Shown: positions 8,339-17,779 of the stretch, in pieces
How the letters are laid out: the number at the start of each line of letters is the position of its first letter
How positions within the stretch are numbered: position 1 is the stretch's first letter
Assembly: GCF_900101395.1 (NCBI RefSeq)
Contig: NZ_FMZO01000010.1
Coordinates: 1 to 64,000, forward strand
From: Niabella drilacis
GTDB taxonomy: Bacteria > Bacteroidota > Bacteroidia > Chitinophagales > Chitinophagaceae
Direction: 5' to 3'
DNA: 64,000 bases
Notes under the pieces: model-generated
What the model saw: the letters and a program-made list of their open reading frames with translations, nothing else
Databases searched by the model: none
Told to the model about the DNA's origin: nothing
Made by a program: the position numbers and the translations under genes

Positions 8339-8926
8339 ATGCAAACAATAAAGACTACTGCCCTTTTGGTCCTCTGCTTTTTTTTAACCGTTACGTTAAA
8401 GGCACAGTTTCATATCGGCGCCAAAGCGGGTGTTAATGCCACCAAGATCGATGGCAAGAGCTTTAAAGAAGCATTCAATTACAATTACCTGCTGGGTGCT
8501 TTTGCAGAAATCGGCATAAGCCAGAAGCTGAGCATAAACCCGGAACTGATCTATTCCCAGGCATCCGGCACCCGCGATACCAGCTTTAAGAACGTACTGC
8601 CCGATTTTAACAAGGAGCAGACAAAGGCAAAACTGAATTACCTTTCCATACCGGTCCTGCTGAACCTGAAACTGGCAGGTCCCCTGCATATTGAGGCCGG
8701 ACCGCAATTCAGTATTCTTACCAGTTCCGACAAGGACCTGCTGAATAACGGGAAAGACGCGTTTAAGAAAGGAGATTTTTCAATGCTGGGCGGCGTACAG
8801 CTCCAGTTGAGTGCCTTCCGCGTATCCGGAAGGTACGTGATCGGCCTGAGCAATGTAAGTGACCTGCCCAGCCAGGAAAAGTGGAAGAACCAGGCAATAC
8901 AGGTAGCCGTGGGGATTGCCCTGTAG
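8339..8926 (+). CDS. PorT-like outer-membrane beta-barrel protein
   Basis: 195 aa with a signal peptide (TTALLVLCFFLTVTLKAQ, cleaved after KAQ). An eight-stranded-barrel pattern follows: FHIGAKAGVNATKID, LLGAFAEIGISQKLSINPELIYSQASG, LNYLSIPVLLNLKL, LHIEAGPQFSIL and FSMLGGVQLQLSAFRVSGRYVIGLSNV. This is the PorT/outer membrane protein beta-barrel family, common in Bacteroidota. It probably sits in the outer membrane; the specific role is unknown. It stands alone between the phosphoesterase and lon. Confidence 0.85.
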   Translation: MQTIKTTALLVLCFFLTVTLKAQFHIGAKAGVNATKIDGKSFKEAFNYNYLLGAFAEIGISQKLSINPELIYSQASGTRDTSFKNVLPDFNKEQTKAKLNYLSIPVLLNLKLAGPLHIEAGPQFSILTSSDKDLLNNGKDAFKKGDFSMLGGVQLQLSAFRVSGRYVIGLSNVSDLPSQEKWKNQAIQVAVGIAL

Positions 8927-9203
8927 CACTCCGTTGCCCGTTCTTATTATTTAAATAAATGATAACCAGTCATGGATACCGCTGGCCCGTTTGGGGCCGG
9001 GCAACGCAGCGGAGCAGACAATTTTTGAAACGGCACAGGCATGTAACCCGTCATTTTTCCCGGTAATAAAATATTTTACATTAAAAATCCGTCAATCTTT
9101 CCGCATTTTTGCTTGTGGCACTACAATTGACCTGCTAAAAGTTCTATTTAAGAAACAGGCGTATCCAAAAGGCTATGCCAGTTTGTCCTGTTAAAAAAGA
9201 CTA

Positions 9204-11603
9204 ATGAAGTTTGATATAAAATTTAGACCGGAAGATGAGATGGATTTTCTGCCAATTATTCCACTCAACGAGAGTGAAGGTGACGAAAATCTGGACGAGA
9301 TACCCGACGAAATTGCGATCCTTCCACTGAGGAATACGGTGCTGTTCCCGGGGGTGGTGCTACCCATTACGGTGGGCAGGGATAAAAGTATCCTTGCCGT
9401 AAACGAAGCCTACAAGGGTAATAAATTCATAGGTGTGGTAGCCCAAAAGGACAGCAACCAGGAAAACCCTGAGGCCGGGGACCTGGAGCAGATCGGAACC
9501 ATTGCCAAGATCATTAAACTGATCAAGATGCCCGACGGAGGTACAACCGTTATCATCCAGGGCAGGAATAAATTTTCCATCGGGCAGATAAGCAGCATCG
9601 ACCCCTATTTCAAAGCGGTCATCAAAAGGATCCCGGATACGGAAACTCCTGTAGACGCCGATTTTGAAGCACATATCGCCAATATCAAAGACCTGGCCAC
9701 CAATATCATTCAGCAATCGCCCAATATTCCTTCAGAAGCCTCAATTATTCTGAAGAATATTGAAAAGCCTTCCTTCCTCATTCATTTTGTAAGCAGTAAT
9801 CTGAATACCTCTGTAGAGGAAAAACAGCAGCTGCTGGAAATGGATGACATCCGGGAGCGGGCCGGCAGCCTGATGCAGCTGTTGCAAAAAGAGCTGCAGT
9901 TTGTTGAGCTGAAAAACAAAGTAACCAATAAGACCCGTACGGAGCTGGATAAACAGCAACGGGAATACTTTTTACAACAGCAGCTCAAAAGCATTAAAGA
10001 AGAACTGGGGGGCGATACAAACAGCCAGGAGATAAAAGAAATGCAGAAAAAGGCCGAGAGCAAGAAATGGCCGGAAGCTGCAAAGGAGGCCTTTAAAAAA
10101 GGCATCGAAAAACTGGAGCGGATGCACCCCAGCACCCCCGATTATTCGGTTGTGTACAACCATGTAGACCTCATGCTGGACCTGCCATGGGAGGAGTACA
10201 CGGCAGACCGGTACGATCTTGAGAACGCCAAAAAAACACTGGATCATGATCATTATGGCATGGCCAAGATCAAAGAGCGGATCCTGGAATACCTTGCGGT
10301 CCTGAAATTAAAAGGGGATATGAAAAGTCCCATCCTCTGTTTCCTGGGCCCTCCGGGCATTGGGAAAACCTCGCTCGGAAAGAGCATTGCCAGTGCACTG
10401 GGCCGCAAGTATGTACGGTTAAGCCTGGGAGGCCTGCACGACGAAAGCGAGATCCGCGGGCACCGCAAAACCTACATCGGGGCCATGCCGGGGCGTATTC
10501 TCCAATCATTGAGAAAAGTAAAAAGCAGTAACCCCGTTATTGTGCTGGACGAAATTGATAAAGTGGGGAACGATTTCCGGGGCGATCCCAGCAGTGCGCT
10601 GCTGGAAGTGCTGGACCCCGAGCAGAACAACAATTTTTACGACAATTACCTGGAGCTGGAATACGATCTCAGCAAGGTGCTGTTCATAGCAACCGCCAAC
10701 AATATCCAGACCATCCAGCCCGCGTTGCGTGACCGCCTGGAGATCATCGATCTTAGTGGGTATGCCATTGAAGAAAAAATCGAGATCGCCAAACGCCATT
10801 TGCTCCCCAAACAAAAAGAGCTGCATGGATTGGCCAAAAGCAATATCCGGTTTTCGGACAAAGTGCTGGCCCAGCTGATCGCCGATTACACCCGCGAAAG
10901 CGGCGTTCGGGAACTGGACCGGGTACTGGCCAGCATTATGCGCAACCAGGCAAAAAAAGTGGCAATGGGCGAAGCAATAAAATCACCACTCACAACAGAT
11001 ATCGTGCAGGAGATACTGGGCAAACCCCGCTACAGCAACGATCTGTATAAGACCGTGAACCTCCCCGGTGTAGCCGTGGGCCTGGCCTGGACCTATGTAG
11101 GGGGCGATATCCTTTTTATAGAATCCAGTCTCAGCGACGGGAAGGGCGAATTACACCTGACGGGGAACCTCGGCAATGTAATGAAGGAAAGCGCTACTAC
11201 AGCATTGACCTACCTGAAATCAAATGCGGAGCAATACAACATCGACAGCACTCTTTTCCAGAAAAAGAACATACATATACATGTGCCGGAAGGGGCTACC
11301 CCCAAAGACGGTCCCAGCGCGGGTATTACCATGATGACCTCCATTGCCTCCGTGCTGACCGGCAAAAAGGTAAAGCCTTACCTGGCGATGACCGGGGAAA
11401 TTACATTACGCGGACAGGTATTGCCTGTTGGCGGGATCAAGGAAAAGATCCTGGCCGCCAAACGTGCCGGGCTTAAAGAGATCATTCTTTGTTTACAAAA
11501 CCAGAAAGACGTTGAAGAAGTAGAAACCGGCTTTATAAAAGGACTCAAATTCCACTATGTAAGCAGGATGGAGGACGTATTGAAAATTGCAACCGGCATT
11601 TAG
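9204..11603 (+). CDS. lon: ATP-dependent Lon protease, stop codon made by a repeat end
   Basis: 799 aa. A cytoplasmic hexameric protease that unfolds and degrades misfolded and regulatory proteins. The order is a LON substrate-binding domain (from [16 protein letters not shown] to about residue 230), a coiled linker, AAA+ with Walker [10 protein letters not shown] near residue 381 and Walker [12 protein letters not shown], then the protease domain. The catalytic dyad is Ser705 (DGPSAG) and Lys746 (GGIKEK). The N-terminal tail ([20 protein letters not shown]) is the acidic Bacteroidota type. The protein ends DVLKIATGI, and the TAG stop uses the first G of a MITE-like end, so the last residues were probably altered by that insertion. 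Confidence 0.96.
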   Translation: MKFDIKFRPEDEMDFLPIIPLNESEGDENLDEIPDEIAILPLRNTVLFPGVVLPITVGRDKSILAVNEAYKGNKFIGVVAQKDSNQENPEAGDLEQIGTIAKIIKLIKMPDGGTTVIIQGRNKFSIGQISSIDPYFKAVIKRIPDTETPVDADFEAHIANIKDLATNIIQQSPNIPSEASIILKNIEKPSFLIHFVSSNLNTSVEEKQQLLEMDDIRERAGSLMQLLQKELQFVELKNKVTNKTRTELDKQQREYFLQQQLKSIKEELGGDTNSQEIKEMQKKAESKKWPEAAKEAFKKGIEKLERMHPSTPDYSVVYNHVDLMLDLPWEEYTADRYDLENAKKTLDHDHYGMAKIKERILEYLAVLKLKGDMKSPILCFLGPPGIGKTSLGKSIASALGRKYVRLSLGGLHDESEIRGHRKTYIGAMPGRILQSLRKVKSSNPVIVLDEIDKVGNDFRGDPSSALLEVLDPEQNNNFYDNYLELEYDLSKVLFIATANNIQTIQPALRDRLEIIDLSGYAIEEKIEIAKRHLLPKQKELHGLAKSNIRFSDKVLAQLIADYTRESGVRELDRVLASIMRNQAKKVAMGEAIKSPLTTDIVQEILGKPRYSNDLYKTVNLPGVAVGLAWTYVGGDILFIESSLSDGKGELHLTGNLGNVMKESATTALTYLKSNAEQYNIDSTLFQKKNIHIHVPEGATPKDGPSAGITMMTSIASVLTGKKVKPYLAMTGEITLRGQVLPVGGIKEKILAAKRAGLKEIILCLQNQKDVEEVETGFIKGLKFHYVSRMEDVLKIATGI

Positions 11604-11636
11604 AGCCTGTTTAAAATTCATTCAATGGTTTTATTT
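11602..11636 (+). repeat. Solo left end of the MITE family seen complete at 23609
   Basis: After the target bases TTA, the sequence GAGCCTGTTTAAAATTCATT and the following bases match the left end of the 161-bp element at 23609 for about 35 bases with one difference (T for C). No matching right end is found before rpe, so this is a truncated copy. The first base of the element completes the TAG stop of lon. Confidence 0.7.
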
Positions 11637-11640
11637 TTTG

Positions 11641-11687
11641 ATGCCGGGCAATGCCAGGCTGAACTCGTTTCAGCTTCTGTCCGGCAT
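11641..11687. repeat. Hairpin repeat between lon and rpe
   Basis: ATGCCGG at the left pairs with CCGGCAT at the right, and an inner GCTGAA pairs with TTCAGC across ctcg. A related word, GATGCTGAAACAAGTTCCGG, lies just beyond (11709 onward). The GCTGAAAC / GTTCAGC pattern resembles dispersed palindromic repeats of Bacteroidota genomes. It may also serve as the terminator between the convergent lon and rpe genes. Confidence 0.5.
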
Positions 11688-11805
11688 TTAAAACGGCTAC
11701 CCATCAACGGATGCTGAAACAAGTTCCGGAGGACAATACGCCCGAAAGCGACTTTTAAGACCGCCTCATATCATTTCGCCGGCCCCCTCCGGGAACAGGC
11801 CCCGC

Positions 11806-12453
11806 CTATAACTTCTTTAATTCACGTATTGCCCCCAGCGGGTCCTTTGATCCAAATACTGTACTTCCGGCCACCAGCACATCGGCGCCTGCTGCAACGA
11901 TCTCTGCGGCGTTGCCAAGCGTAACGCCGCCGTCGATATTGATGAGCGCAGAGGACCCTTTCTCCCGGATAAGTTTTTTAATTTCCCTGATCTTATTGAG
12001 GGTATTCGGAATAAATTGCTGCCCGCCAAAACCCGGGTTCACGCTCATCACCAAAACGATGTCCACATCTGCAATGATATCACTCAGGAGGCTGGCAGGA
12101 TTATGCGGGTTAATGGCAACCCCCGCCTTTAATCCCATTGCTTTTATCTGCTGAATATCCTGGTGCAATCGCGGGCAGGTTTCGATATGAATATTGATAT
12201 GATCTGCACCTGCCTTTTTAAATTGTTCAAAATACCGGGAAGGTTCCTCGATCATCAGGTGCACATCGCAGGTCTTCGTCGTTACTTTTTTTACAAATTC
12301 AATCACCATGGGACCAAAGCTGATATTGGGCACAAACTGACCGTCCATCACATCCAGGTGCAGCCAGTCTGCCTCACTTTGATTCACCATCTCCACCTCA
12401 TGTTGCAAATGAAGAAAATCCGCAGCCAATAAAGAAGGAGCTACAATTGCCAT
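11806..12453 (-). CDS. rpe: Ribulose-phosphate 3-epimerase
   Basis: 215 aa. Interconverts ribulose 5-phosphate and xylulose 5-phosphate in the pentose phosphate pathway. TIM barrel with the family signatures SLLAADFLHL, LHLDVMDGQFVPNISFGP, DVHLMIEEP, VLVMSVNPGFGGQQF and INIDGGVTLGNAAEIVAAGADVLVAGS; the metal-binding and catalytic Asp/His residues are present. The frame is open upstream to 12843, but the family always begins near MAIVAPSLLAADF and the upstream part is intergenic and A+T-rich, so the start is the ATG at 12453. Convergent with lon. Confidence 0.95.
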   Translation of the reverse strand: MAIVAPSLLAADFLHLQHEVEMVNQSEADWLHLDVMDGQFVPNISFGPMVIEFVKKVTTKTCDVHLMIEEPSRYFEQFKKAGADHINIHIETCPRLHQDIQQIKAMGLKAGVAINPHNPASLLSDIIADVDIVLVMSVNPGFGGQQFIPNTLNKIREIKKLIREKGSSALINIDGGVTLGNAAEIVAAGADVLVAGSTVFGSKDPLGAIRELKKL

Positions 12454-12500
12454 ATAAAAAATTTTTGGCAAAATAACATTATTTATCCGGATTGAGATTT

Positions 12501-12563
12501 GAGAACCGGGAATTGAGACAACATGCAAACCCATCTCCTGTCTCAATGCTCCCATCCCGGCTC
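12501..12563. repeat. Imperfect inverted repeat in the rpe-phoH gap
   Basis: GAGAACCGGGAATTGAGACA is mirrored by the reverse complement of the stretch that ends at 12563 (GAGCCGGGAT...ATTGAGACA). It contains the word GAGATTTGAG just before it, also seen twice at 4062-4099. Probably one of the degenerate intergenic repeats of this genome. Confidence 0.4.
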
Positions 12564-12664
12564 TTTTAACAAAATACACACCCTGTGCATAAAATAAATT
12601 CATTACTTTACGGAGTGTTATATAAATTTGAGAAGAAGGATTTTTAACTAAAACAAGGAAAACA

Positions 12665-13660
12665 TTGACAGAAGCAATCATTAACCTGGAGACAGTAAAC
12701 CCCATTGATTTTTTTGGGGTTAACAACGGCAAACTGGACATCCTGAAAAAGAAATTCCCGCTCCTTAAAATACTTTCCCGCGGCACGCAGATCAAACTCA
12801 GCGGCGCTCCCGAGCAAATAGCCGAAGCCAAAGAGAAGATCAACCTGATCGTTTCCTATATTGAGCGTAACGGGCACCTGAGCGAAAACTATTTTGACCA
12901 GATCCTGGGCGGCGATGATATGGAAACCATCGATCATTTCCAGGAACGCAATCCCAATGAGGTCCTGGTATTTGGCCCTAACGGCAAATCGGTGCGCGCA
13001 CGTACCGCCAATCAGAAAAAGCTGGTGCAGGAAGCAGAAAAAAATGATATTCTTTTTGCCATCGGGCCGGCGGGTACCGGTAAAACCTATACCGCTGTTG
13101 CCCTGGCCGTAAGGGCCCTTAAGAACAAACAGGTAAAAAAGATCATCCTCACCAGGCCAGCAGTAGAGGCTGGCGAAAGTCTGGGCTTTTTGCCGGGCGA
13201 TCTCAAAGAAAAGATCGACCCCTATCTGCGGCCGCTCTACGATGCGCTGGATGACATGATCCCCGCCGATAAGCTGGGCTATTACATGACCACGCGGACG
13301 ATCGAGATCGCTCCGCTGGCCTATATGCGCGGACGCACACTGGACAATGCCTTTATCATCCTGGATGAGGCGCAGAACGCTACCGACCTGCAGCTAAAAA
13401 TGTTCTTAACCCGGATCGGCGCCAATGCCAAAGCCATCATCACCGGTGATATGACACAGGTGGATCTGCCCCGTAACCAAAAAAGCGGTTTGCAGACCGC
13501 TGTCAGGATCCTGCAGAACATCCCCGGCATCAGTCATATTGAGCTGGATGAAGAAGATGTGGTACGGCACCGCCTGGTAAAAGCGATCATTAAAGCGTAT
13601 CATAAAGAACATGAAGAGCAGGAGCAACGCTTCCCCAGAGAGCATCATCAGAAATCATAG
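12665..13660 (+). CDS. PhoH-family ATPase
   Basis: 331 aa. PhoH-like P-loop ATPase related to the N-terminal helicase domain of superfamily 1, linked to RNA metabolism and stress in other bacteria; exact role unknown. The start is a TTG (TTG ACA GAA GCA ATC) preceded by AAGGA, one of the few Shine-Dalgarno-like sites here. The N-terminal part carries a KH-like segment (KILSRGTQIKLSGAPEQI). Walker A GPAGTGKT is at residues 134-141, Walker B is FIILDEAQN, and TRIGANAKAIITGDMTQVDLP follows. It overlaps the following gene by 50 bases. Confidence 0.92.
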   Translation: MTEAIINLETVNPIDFFGVNNGKLDILKKKFPLLKILSRGTQIKLSGAPEQIAEAKEKINLIVSYIERNGHLSENYFDQILGGDDMETIDHFQERNPNEVLVFGPNGKSVRARTANQKKLVQEAEKNDILFAIGPAGTGKTYTAVALAVRALKNKQVKKIILTRPAVEAGESLGFLPGDLKEKIDPYLRPLYDALDDMIPADKLGYYMTTRTIEIAPLAYMRGRTLDNAFIILDEAQNATDLQLKMFLTRIGANAKAIITGDMTQVDLPRNQKSGLQTAVRILQNIPGISHIELDEEDVVRHRLVKAIIKAYHKEHEEQEQRFPREHHQKS

Positions 13661-14321
13661 GGGTAGAATTTTCCATTTTACCTTTAAAGGGTGGCCGTGG
13701 GGCCGCCTTTTTCTTTTGTTGCTTATCGCCGGATGCCAGGAGGCGCAACCCGGCGACGGCCCGGGTCACAACCTGTCCCGGGAACTGGACAGCCTGAAAC
13801 CGTTGTTGCGATCGGGCGACCTGGTGCTCCGCAACGGAACGGATGCCACCAGCCAGGCCACCCGGAGGTTTAACCGCAAGGACACTTCCTTTTCGCATTG
13901 CGGTATTATTGCCGTGGAAGAAGGCAGGGTATGGGTCTACCATGCCATTGGCGGCAGCTATAACCCCTCGCAGCAGTTAAAAAAAGAGCTCCTCGATAGC
14001 TTTTCAGATCCTGCCGATAACGACCGGATAGCAGTTTACCGGTACCCGCTAAGCAAAGAAGAGCAGCAGCGGCTCATCAACATTGTGCGGCAATATTATA
14101 AGAACCGGCTTCCCTTTGATCTCTTTTTCAATTTTGAGACCGACGACCGGATGTATTGTTCCGAGTTTGTATTCAAAAGTATCAATAAAAGCATGGATGG
14201 CCGTCTTTTACCCATTGCGCAGCAGCAGCCCCCCGTCTATATTTCTATTGATGACCTGTTCCTGAACCCCTATGCCACGCTTATAAAAAAGATAGAATAC
14301 CCGATATTGGCGAGCCCGTGA
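13611..14321 (+). CDS. YiiX/YebB-like NlpC/P60-type cysteine hydrolase, lipoprotein
   Basis: 236 aa. A hydrophobic segment (WGRLFLLLLIAGCQ) ends in a lipobox, so the enzyme is probably membrane-anchored in the periplasm. The rest matches the DUF830/YiiX permuted papain-like fold: LRSGDLVLRNG, FSHCGIIAVEEGRVWVYHA, DRIAVYR and DRMYCSEFVFKSI. The conserved His of the FSH motif and the Cys of YCSEF are the usual catalytic pair. Such enzymes may cleave peptide or lipid amide bonds; the substrate is unknown. The start at 13611 overlaps phoH by 50 bases; no later start would keep the signal. Confidence 0.8.
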   Translation: MKSRSNASPESIIRNHRGRIFHFTFKGWPWGRLFLLLLIAGCQEAQPGDGPGHNLSRELDSLKPLLRSGDLVLRNGTDATSQATRRFNRKDTSFSHCGIIAVEEGRVWVYHAIGGSYNPSQQLKKELLDSFSDPADNDRIAVYRYPLSKEEQQRLINIVRQYYKNRLPFDLFFNFETDDRMYCSEFVFKSINKSMDGRLLPIAQQQPPVYISIDDLFLNPYATLIKKIEYPILASP

Positions 14322-14340
14322 TACCATCGTTTATTGTACC

Positions 14341-14348
14341 TACATTTG
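14341..14348 (+). promoter_or_regulatory. Promoter -7 box for the DUF4878-type lipoprotein pair
   Basis: TACATTTG, an exact TAnnTTTG, followed by CA, 23 bases before the ATG at 14371. No TTG at the ideal -33 spacing. Confidence 0.5.
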
Positions 14349-14370
14349 CATTCTAAAACCATTTTACATT

Positions 14371-15030
14371 ATGAAAAAAGTAATTCAGTTGCTACCCGTT
14401 GCCCTCCTGCTGGCGGCAGGCCTCTTAAGTTGCCAATCCGGCAGCAATGATCCCAAAGCAGTGCTTGTTAGCTTTTTTGAAAAGCTGGCAAAGAAAGATC
14501 TCGATGGCGCCGCCCAGCTGGCCACCAAGGACAGTAAATCCACGCTCGACATGATCAAAAAAGGAATGGATATGGCCCAGAAAATGGATACCTCCGCCGT
14601 CAAAGAAGACCCTACTAAGGAATTCAGGGATGTTGAATTTGGCGAGCCCCGTATCTCCGGAGATACGGCTTATATTAAAGTAACCAGCAAGACCAAAAAA
14701 CAGGAGCCTTCAGAGATCTCTCTTGTTAAGGAAGAAGGCAAATGGAAGGTAGACTTTTCAATGGCGGCCCTGATGAAAATGGGAACGGATAAAATGAAAG
14801 GAAGCGGAGGCATAGAAGGGATGGAACACCCGAATGTATCGCCGGAGCAAATAGAGCAGGCACAGCAAATGGCGGACAGTGTGTTAAAAAATGCAGACCC
14901 GCAAAAAATGAAGGAGCTACAGGAACTGATGCAGACGGAGCAGGCACAGAAAACTGCTGATAGCCTCCTGAAACATATAGACCCCAAAAAAGTGGAGGAG
15001 CTGCGAAAAAGCCTCGAAAAATCAAAGTAA
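14371..15030 (+). CDS. DUF4878-like lipoprotein
   Basis: 219 aa with signal and lipobox (LLLAAGLLSCQ). An NTF2-like/DUF4878 domain spans about residues 25-130: AVLVSFFEKLAKKDLDGAAQLATKDS, DTAYIKVTSKTK and LVKEEGKWKVDFSMAALM. A Gln/Lys/Asp-rich C-terminal tail carries two imperfect copies of a repeat (QAQQMADSVLKNADPQKMKELQ / QAQKTADSLLKHIDPKKVEELR). The function is unknown; such small lipoproteins are common in Bacteroidota. The next gene, 25 bases on, encodes a related protein. Confidence 0.75.
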   Translation: MKKVIQLLPVALLLAAGLLSCQSGSNDPKAVLVSFFEKLAKKDLDGAAQLATKDSKSTLDMIKKGMDMAQKMDTSAVKEDPTKEFRDVEFGEPRISGDTAYIKVTSKTKKQEPSEISLVKEEGKWKVDFSMAALMKMGTDKMKGSGGIEGMEHPNVSPEQIEQAQQMADSVLKNADPQKMKELQELMQTEQAQKTADSLLKHIDPKKVEELRKSLEKSK

Positions 15031-15055
15031 GCGATAAGTTGTTTATCTTGCAGGA

Positions 15056-15466
15056 ATGAAAAGAATTGGTTTTTACTTTTTATTCCTGCTTTTTTTATTG
15101 CCGGCCTGTTTGCCCGATAAAGCAGATAAAGATGAGCCGGGCGATTCGGATATTGATGCGGCAAGGGATTTTATACAGGCCGCCCTCAGGGGCAACTTTA
15201 AAAGTGCAGCGAACTATATGCTCCATGACTCTGCCAATGACGAACGCCTGGATGCAGTAGCCCGTATGCCGCGCAGCGCCGATGAAAAACAGGGCCTTTG
15301 GGATGCCACCATTAATATCCATGAACGCAAGTTGCTGAATGATTCTGTAAGCATCATCGTGTATTCCAACTCTTATTACAAGAACAACAGGGACACCCTC
15401 AGGGTCGTAAAAAAAGACGGAGCCTGGCTGGTGGATTTCAAATACCTGTTTGACGCCCATAAATAA
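15056..15466 (+). CDS. Small lipoprotein, distant relative of the preceding DUF4878-like protein
   Basis: 136 aa with a hydrophobic signal (FYFLFLLFLLPAC) and lipobox. The remaining ~115 residues follow the same plan as its neighbour: a helix with AARDFIQAALRGNFKSAANYML, then strands ending DTLRVVKKDGAWLVDFKYLF. The shared KxxGxWxVDF ending suggests the two genes are an old tandem duplication. No function can be assigned. Confidence 0.7.
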   Translation: MKRIGFYFLFLLFLLPACLPDKADKDEPGDSDIDAARDFIQAALRGNFKSAANYMLHDSANDERLDAVARMPRSADEKQGLWDATINIHERKLLNDSVSIIVYSNSYYKNNRDTLRVVKKDGAWLVDFKYLFDAHK

Positions 15467-15518
15467 AATGCCTTTACAATAAATCGCTGCCGATCAACAT
15501 TCCGATTGAAAAACTTGT

Positions 15519-15526
15519 TATTTTTG
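15519..15526 (+). promoter_or_regulatory. Promoter -7 box for ppa
   Basis: TATTTTTG, an exact TAnnTTTG, 50 bases before the ATG at 15576. A TTG lies only about 10 bases upstream, so the -33 element is unclear. Confidence 0.45.
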
Positions 15527-15575
15527 ATTTAATAGAAAGAGCCGGGCAGCATGGTTCTTTTTTGACTAAAAATTA

Positions 15576-16133
15576 ATGAATACGATGGCAACAATCACAC
15601 ACCCATGGCACGGCGTTAGTTATGGAGCGGGAGCACCTGAAATTGTAAATACGATCATTGAAATACCGGAAGGTTCGCGTGCCAAATATGAGATCGACAA
15701 AGAAACCGGGTTGTTAAAACTGGATAGGGTCATCTATTCATCCTTTCACTATCCCGTTAATTACGGGTTTATTCCCAAAACACTGGGGCAGGATCACGAC
15801 CCATTGGATATACTGGTGCTTTGCTCCCAGCCCATCCGTTCCCTATGCCTGGTAAGGGCCAAGGTGATCGGTAATATGCAGATGATCGACAGCGGTGAGC
15901 GCGATGATAAGATCATTGCCGTAGCCATTGATGATCCGTCCGTGAATCACTACGAAAACATTGATGAGCTTCCCCATCACTTCCTCCTGGAAATGCGCAA
16001 TTTCTTTGAGCAATATAAAGTGCTTGAAAGCAAAAAAGTAGAGATCGATACCTTCCAGGATAAGGAAACGGCATTATCCATTATATCCGAAGCCATCGAT
16101 TATTATAAAAAGAAGTTCAAAGAAATGTCCTGA
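15576..16133 (+). CDS. ppa: Inorganic pyrophosphatase (family I)
   Basis: 185 aa. Hydrolyses pyrophosphate to phosphate, pulling biosynthetic reactions forward; cytoplasmic and Mg-dependent. Family signatures: IIEIPEGSRAKYEIDKETGLLKLDR, YPVNYGFIPKT and DHDPLDILVL with the three metal-binding Asp residues of the PPase motif; DDKIIAVAIDDP and FFEQYKVLESKKVEI lie further on. The ATG at 15576 gives MNTMATITHPWHGVSYG; the ATG three codons later is an equal candidate. Length is typical. Confidence 0.95.
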   Translation: MNTMATITHPWHGVSYGAGAPEIVNTIIEIPEGSRAKYEIDKETGLLKLDRVIYSSFHYPVNYGFIPKTLGQDHDPLDILVLCSQPIRSLCLVRAKVIGNMQMIDSGERDDKIIAVAIDDPSVNHYENIDELPHHFLLEMRNFFEQYKVLESKKVEIDTFQDKETALSIISEAIDYYKKKFKEMS

Positions 16134-16147
16134 GATCCTTAAGCCGT

Positions 16148-16816
16148 ATGAGATACCTGTTGATCCTCATATGTTCCTTTGCGTTGGGAAGCCCCATTGC
16201 TGCCCAGGACCAGTTTTTCTATACGGTTGTAAAAGACTACTTCCGGGTAAACCCGTTTACCGGTCAGTTCTCGGCCTTTGTTAATGCCGTTAAAACAGAC
16301 CCCGGGTTAACCATTACAAGAACTGTTAATAAAACCGACACCAGTCTTTTTTCCATAGAAGGTGATTATCAATCTTTCAACCCCTTCTCCATCCGGGCCA
16401 ATAAAGTGGAAATGACGCTGGGCGAAAAACAGCGGGTGCTCCAGGGCAGGCGGCCGATAGCAGACACCATCATGCTCTATGAAATAACCGGTTTTTTCGA
16501 TAGCACGGCACAAACGGTAAAAGCCCTGAAAAAAGAATACAAGCGCATCAATAATAAAATAAAAAGGGACCTTGCCGCTCAGAGTGAAGCCCCGCTAACC
16601 AATATCAGAGGCATCCGCGAAGGCGCCATTACCAATCACGCAAAAAATTCAAACCTGGCGCCCCCCATATCCGTGATATGGTTTGTGAAAGACGACGGGC
16701 AGCTGGGCCTGCTGGTTGCCCTTCGTATGAAATACATTAATAACCGGGCAGTCCCAAGCGGTTTCCTGGCAGACAATCTTTACTTCTACCGCAACATTCT
16801 CCCGATGTTCAGGTGA
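16148..16816 (+). CDS. Secreted protein of unknown function
   Basis: 222 aa with a signal peptide (LLILICSFALGSPIAAQ). The mature part is polar, with features such as YFRVNPFTGQFSAFVNAVKTDPGL, IMLYEITGFFDSTAQTVKALKKEYKRINNKIKRDL and a C-terminal VIWFVKDDGQLGLLVALRMKY. I recognise no family. It follows ppa by 14 bases and probably shares its transcript. Its stop overlaps the end of the convergent NlpC/P60 gene by 8 bases, so read-through RNAs would pair. Confidence 0.65.
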   Translation: MRYLLILICSFALGSPIAAQDQFFYTVVKDYFRVNPFTGQFSAFVNAVKTDPGLTITRTVNKTDTSLFSIEGDYQSFNPFSIRANKVEMTLGEKQRVLQGRRPIADTIMLYEITGFFDSTAQTVKALKKEYKRINNKIKRDLAAQSEAPLTNIRGIREGAITNHAKNSNLAPPISVIWFVKDDGQLGLLVALRMKYINNRAVPSGFLADNLYFYRNILPMFR

Positions 16817-17588
16817 GCTGCGGCATTCGCTTAATGAGCTTGAGCCGGTGTGTGCGCTTTCCTGTTTCAACATTAATGATCCCCTTTTTATCAATGGTAT
16901 CAATACGTACCTGGCCGGAAGCATGGATGATCTGATCAGGCCCAAGCAGGATCCCTACATGTACGATCTCCTGTTGATCGTCAAAAAAGGCGAGATCCCC
17001 GGGCCGTGCATCCTGCAATTTTTTTACAACCAGCCCCTCCTGGGCCTGCTGCCAGGCATCCCGCTGCAGTACGATCCCCGCCATTTTGAAAATGGTTTGC
17101 GCAAAACCACTGCAATCAACACCCAGTATTGTTTTACCGCCCCACAGGTATGGGGCATTGAGCCATTGCCGGGCATATTGCTCAATAGCAGCCCGGATAC
17201 CGGCGGGGTCTGTAACAGGTGCGGCCAGGGCGCCCCCGTAGCGGTATTCCCGGTTCCCCGCAACCATCCGGCCTTCCCCGGATAACCATATAAAAGCCCC
17301 CATGGGAATATGCATAGGCAGCCCGTCTACCAGTATGGTATTTAATAATGCCCCTGCCAGCATCGGGGCCCCATTTTTTGAGGCATCCCTGCCGGTTTCC
17401 CGGATCATATGCTGGGTAACCCAGCCCTTGTAACCATCGTACAGGCTTTTTATCTTAACCCAGCCCTTTCGTTTAGCCGACAGTATGGCCACTTTTTCCC
17501 CGAACAACAGCTGGTTAACCATTTCATATTTATGATGCGGTTTTTTCCGGACCGGTGCTGCGGGCACCACTACCATTCCCTGTTTCAT
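16809..17588 (-). CDS. NlpC/P60 cell-wall hydrolase with SH3 domain
   Basis: 259 aa from ATG 17588 (MKQGMVVVPAAPVRKKPHHK). The region upstream to 17705 is open but adds no conserved sequence. Residues 1-75 look like a bacterial SH3 (KYEMVNQLLFGEKVAILSAKRKGWVKI, YKGWVTQHMI). The C-terminal C40 peptidase has Cys159 in GVDCSGFAQ, His210 in IVHVGI and His222 in IIHASG, the normal catalytic triad. Such enzymes cleave peptide stems of peptidoglycan (gamma-D-glutamyl-diamino acid bonds). No signal peptide is seen, so a cytoplasmic recycling role like that of YkfC is plausible. Confidence 0.88.
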   Translation of the reverse strand: MKQGMVVVPAAPVRKKPHHKYEMVNQLLFGEKVAILSAKRKGWVKIKSLYDGYKGWVTQHMIRETGRDASKNGAPMLAGALLNTILVDGLPMHIPMGAFIWLSGEGRMVAGNREYRYGGALAAPVTDPAGIRAAIEQYARQWLNAPYLWGGKTILGVDCSGFAQTIFKMAGIVLQRDAWQQAQEGLVVKKLQDARPGDLAFFDDQQEIVHVGILLGPDQIIHASGQVRIDTIDKKGIINVETGKRTHRLKLIKRMPQLT

Positions 17589-17733
17589 AACTCTGCTTTT
17601 AAAAGAATAAAGATAGGGACCCCTGCGGGGAATGTAAAATATGAAATGCAGAACACTAAATTTCCCATTCTCCCCGGGGACTATGGAATCTGAGTGATTT
17701 TGCATCTTAGCTATAAAAGCCGCTTAAACTTTT

Positions 17734-17764
17734 TTGAGAAAGTTCAAACGGATCTGTAGTTTTA
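17734..17764 (+). promoter_or_regulatory. Candidate promoter of the ECF sigma factor gene
   Basis: TTG (17734-17736), a 20-base spacer and TAGTTTTA (17757-17764), one mismatch from TAnnTTTG. The transcript would start shortly before the GTG at 17780. Confidence 0.4.
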
Positions 17765-17779
17765 AATATCTTTATTTGC

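Noticed and set aside
11806-12843. 345-codon reading of rpe
   Set aside because: The extra N-terminal 130 codons are intergenic sequence overlapping the phoH start region; rpe begins at 12453.
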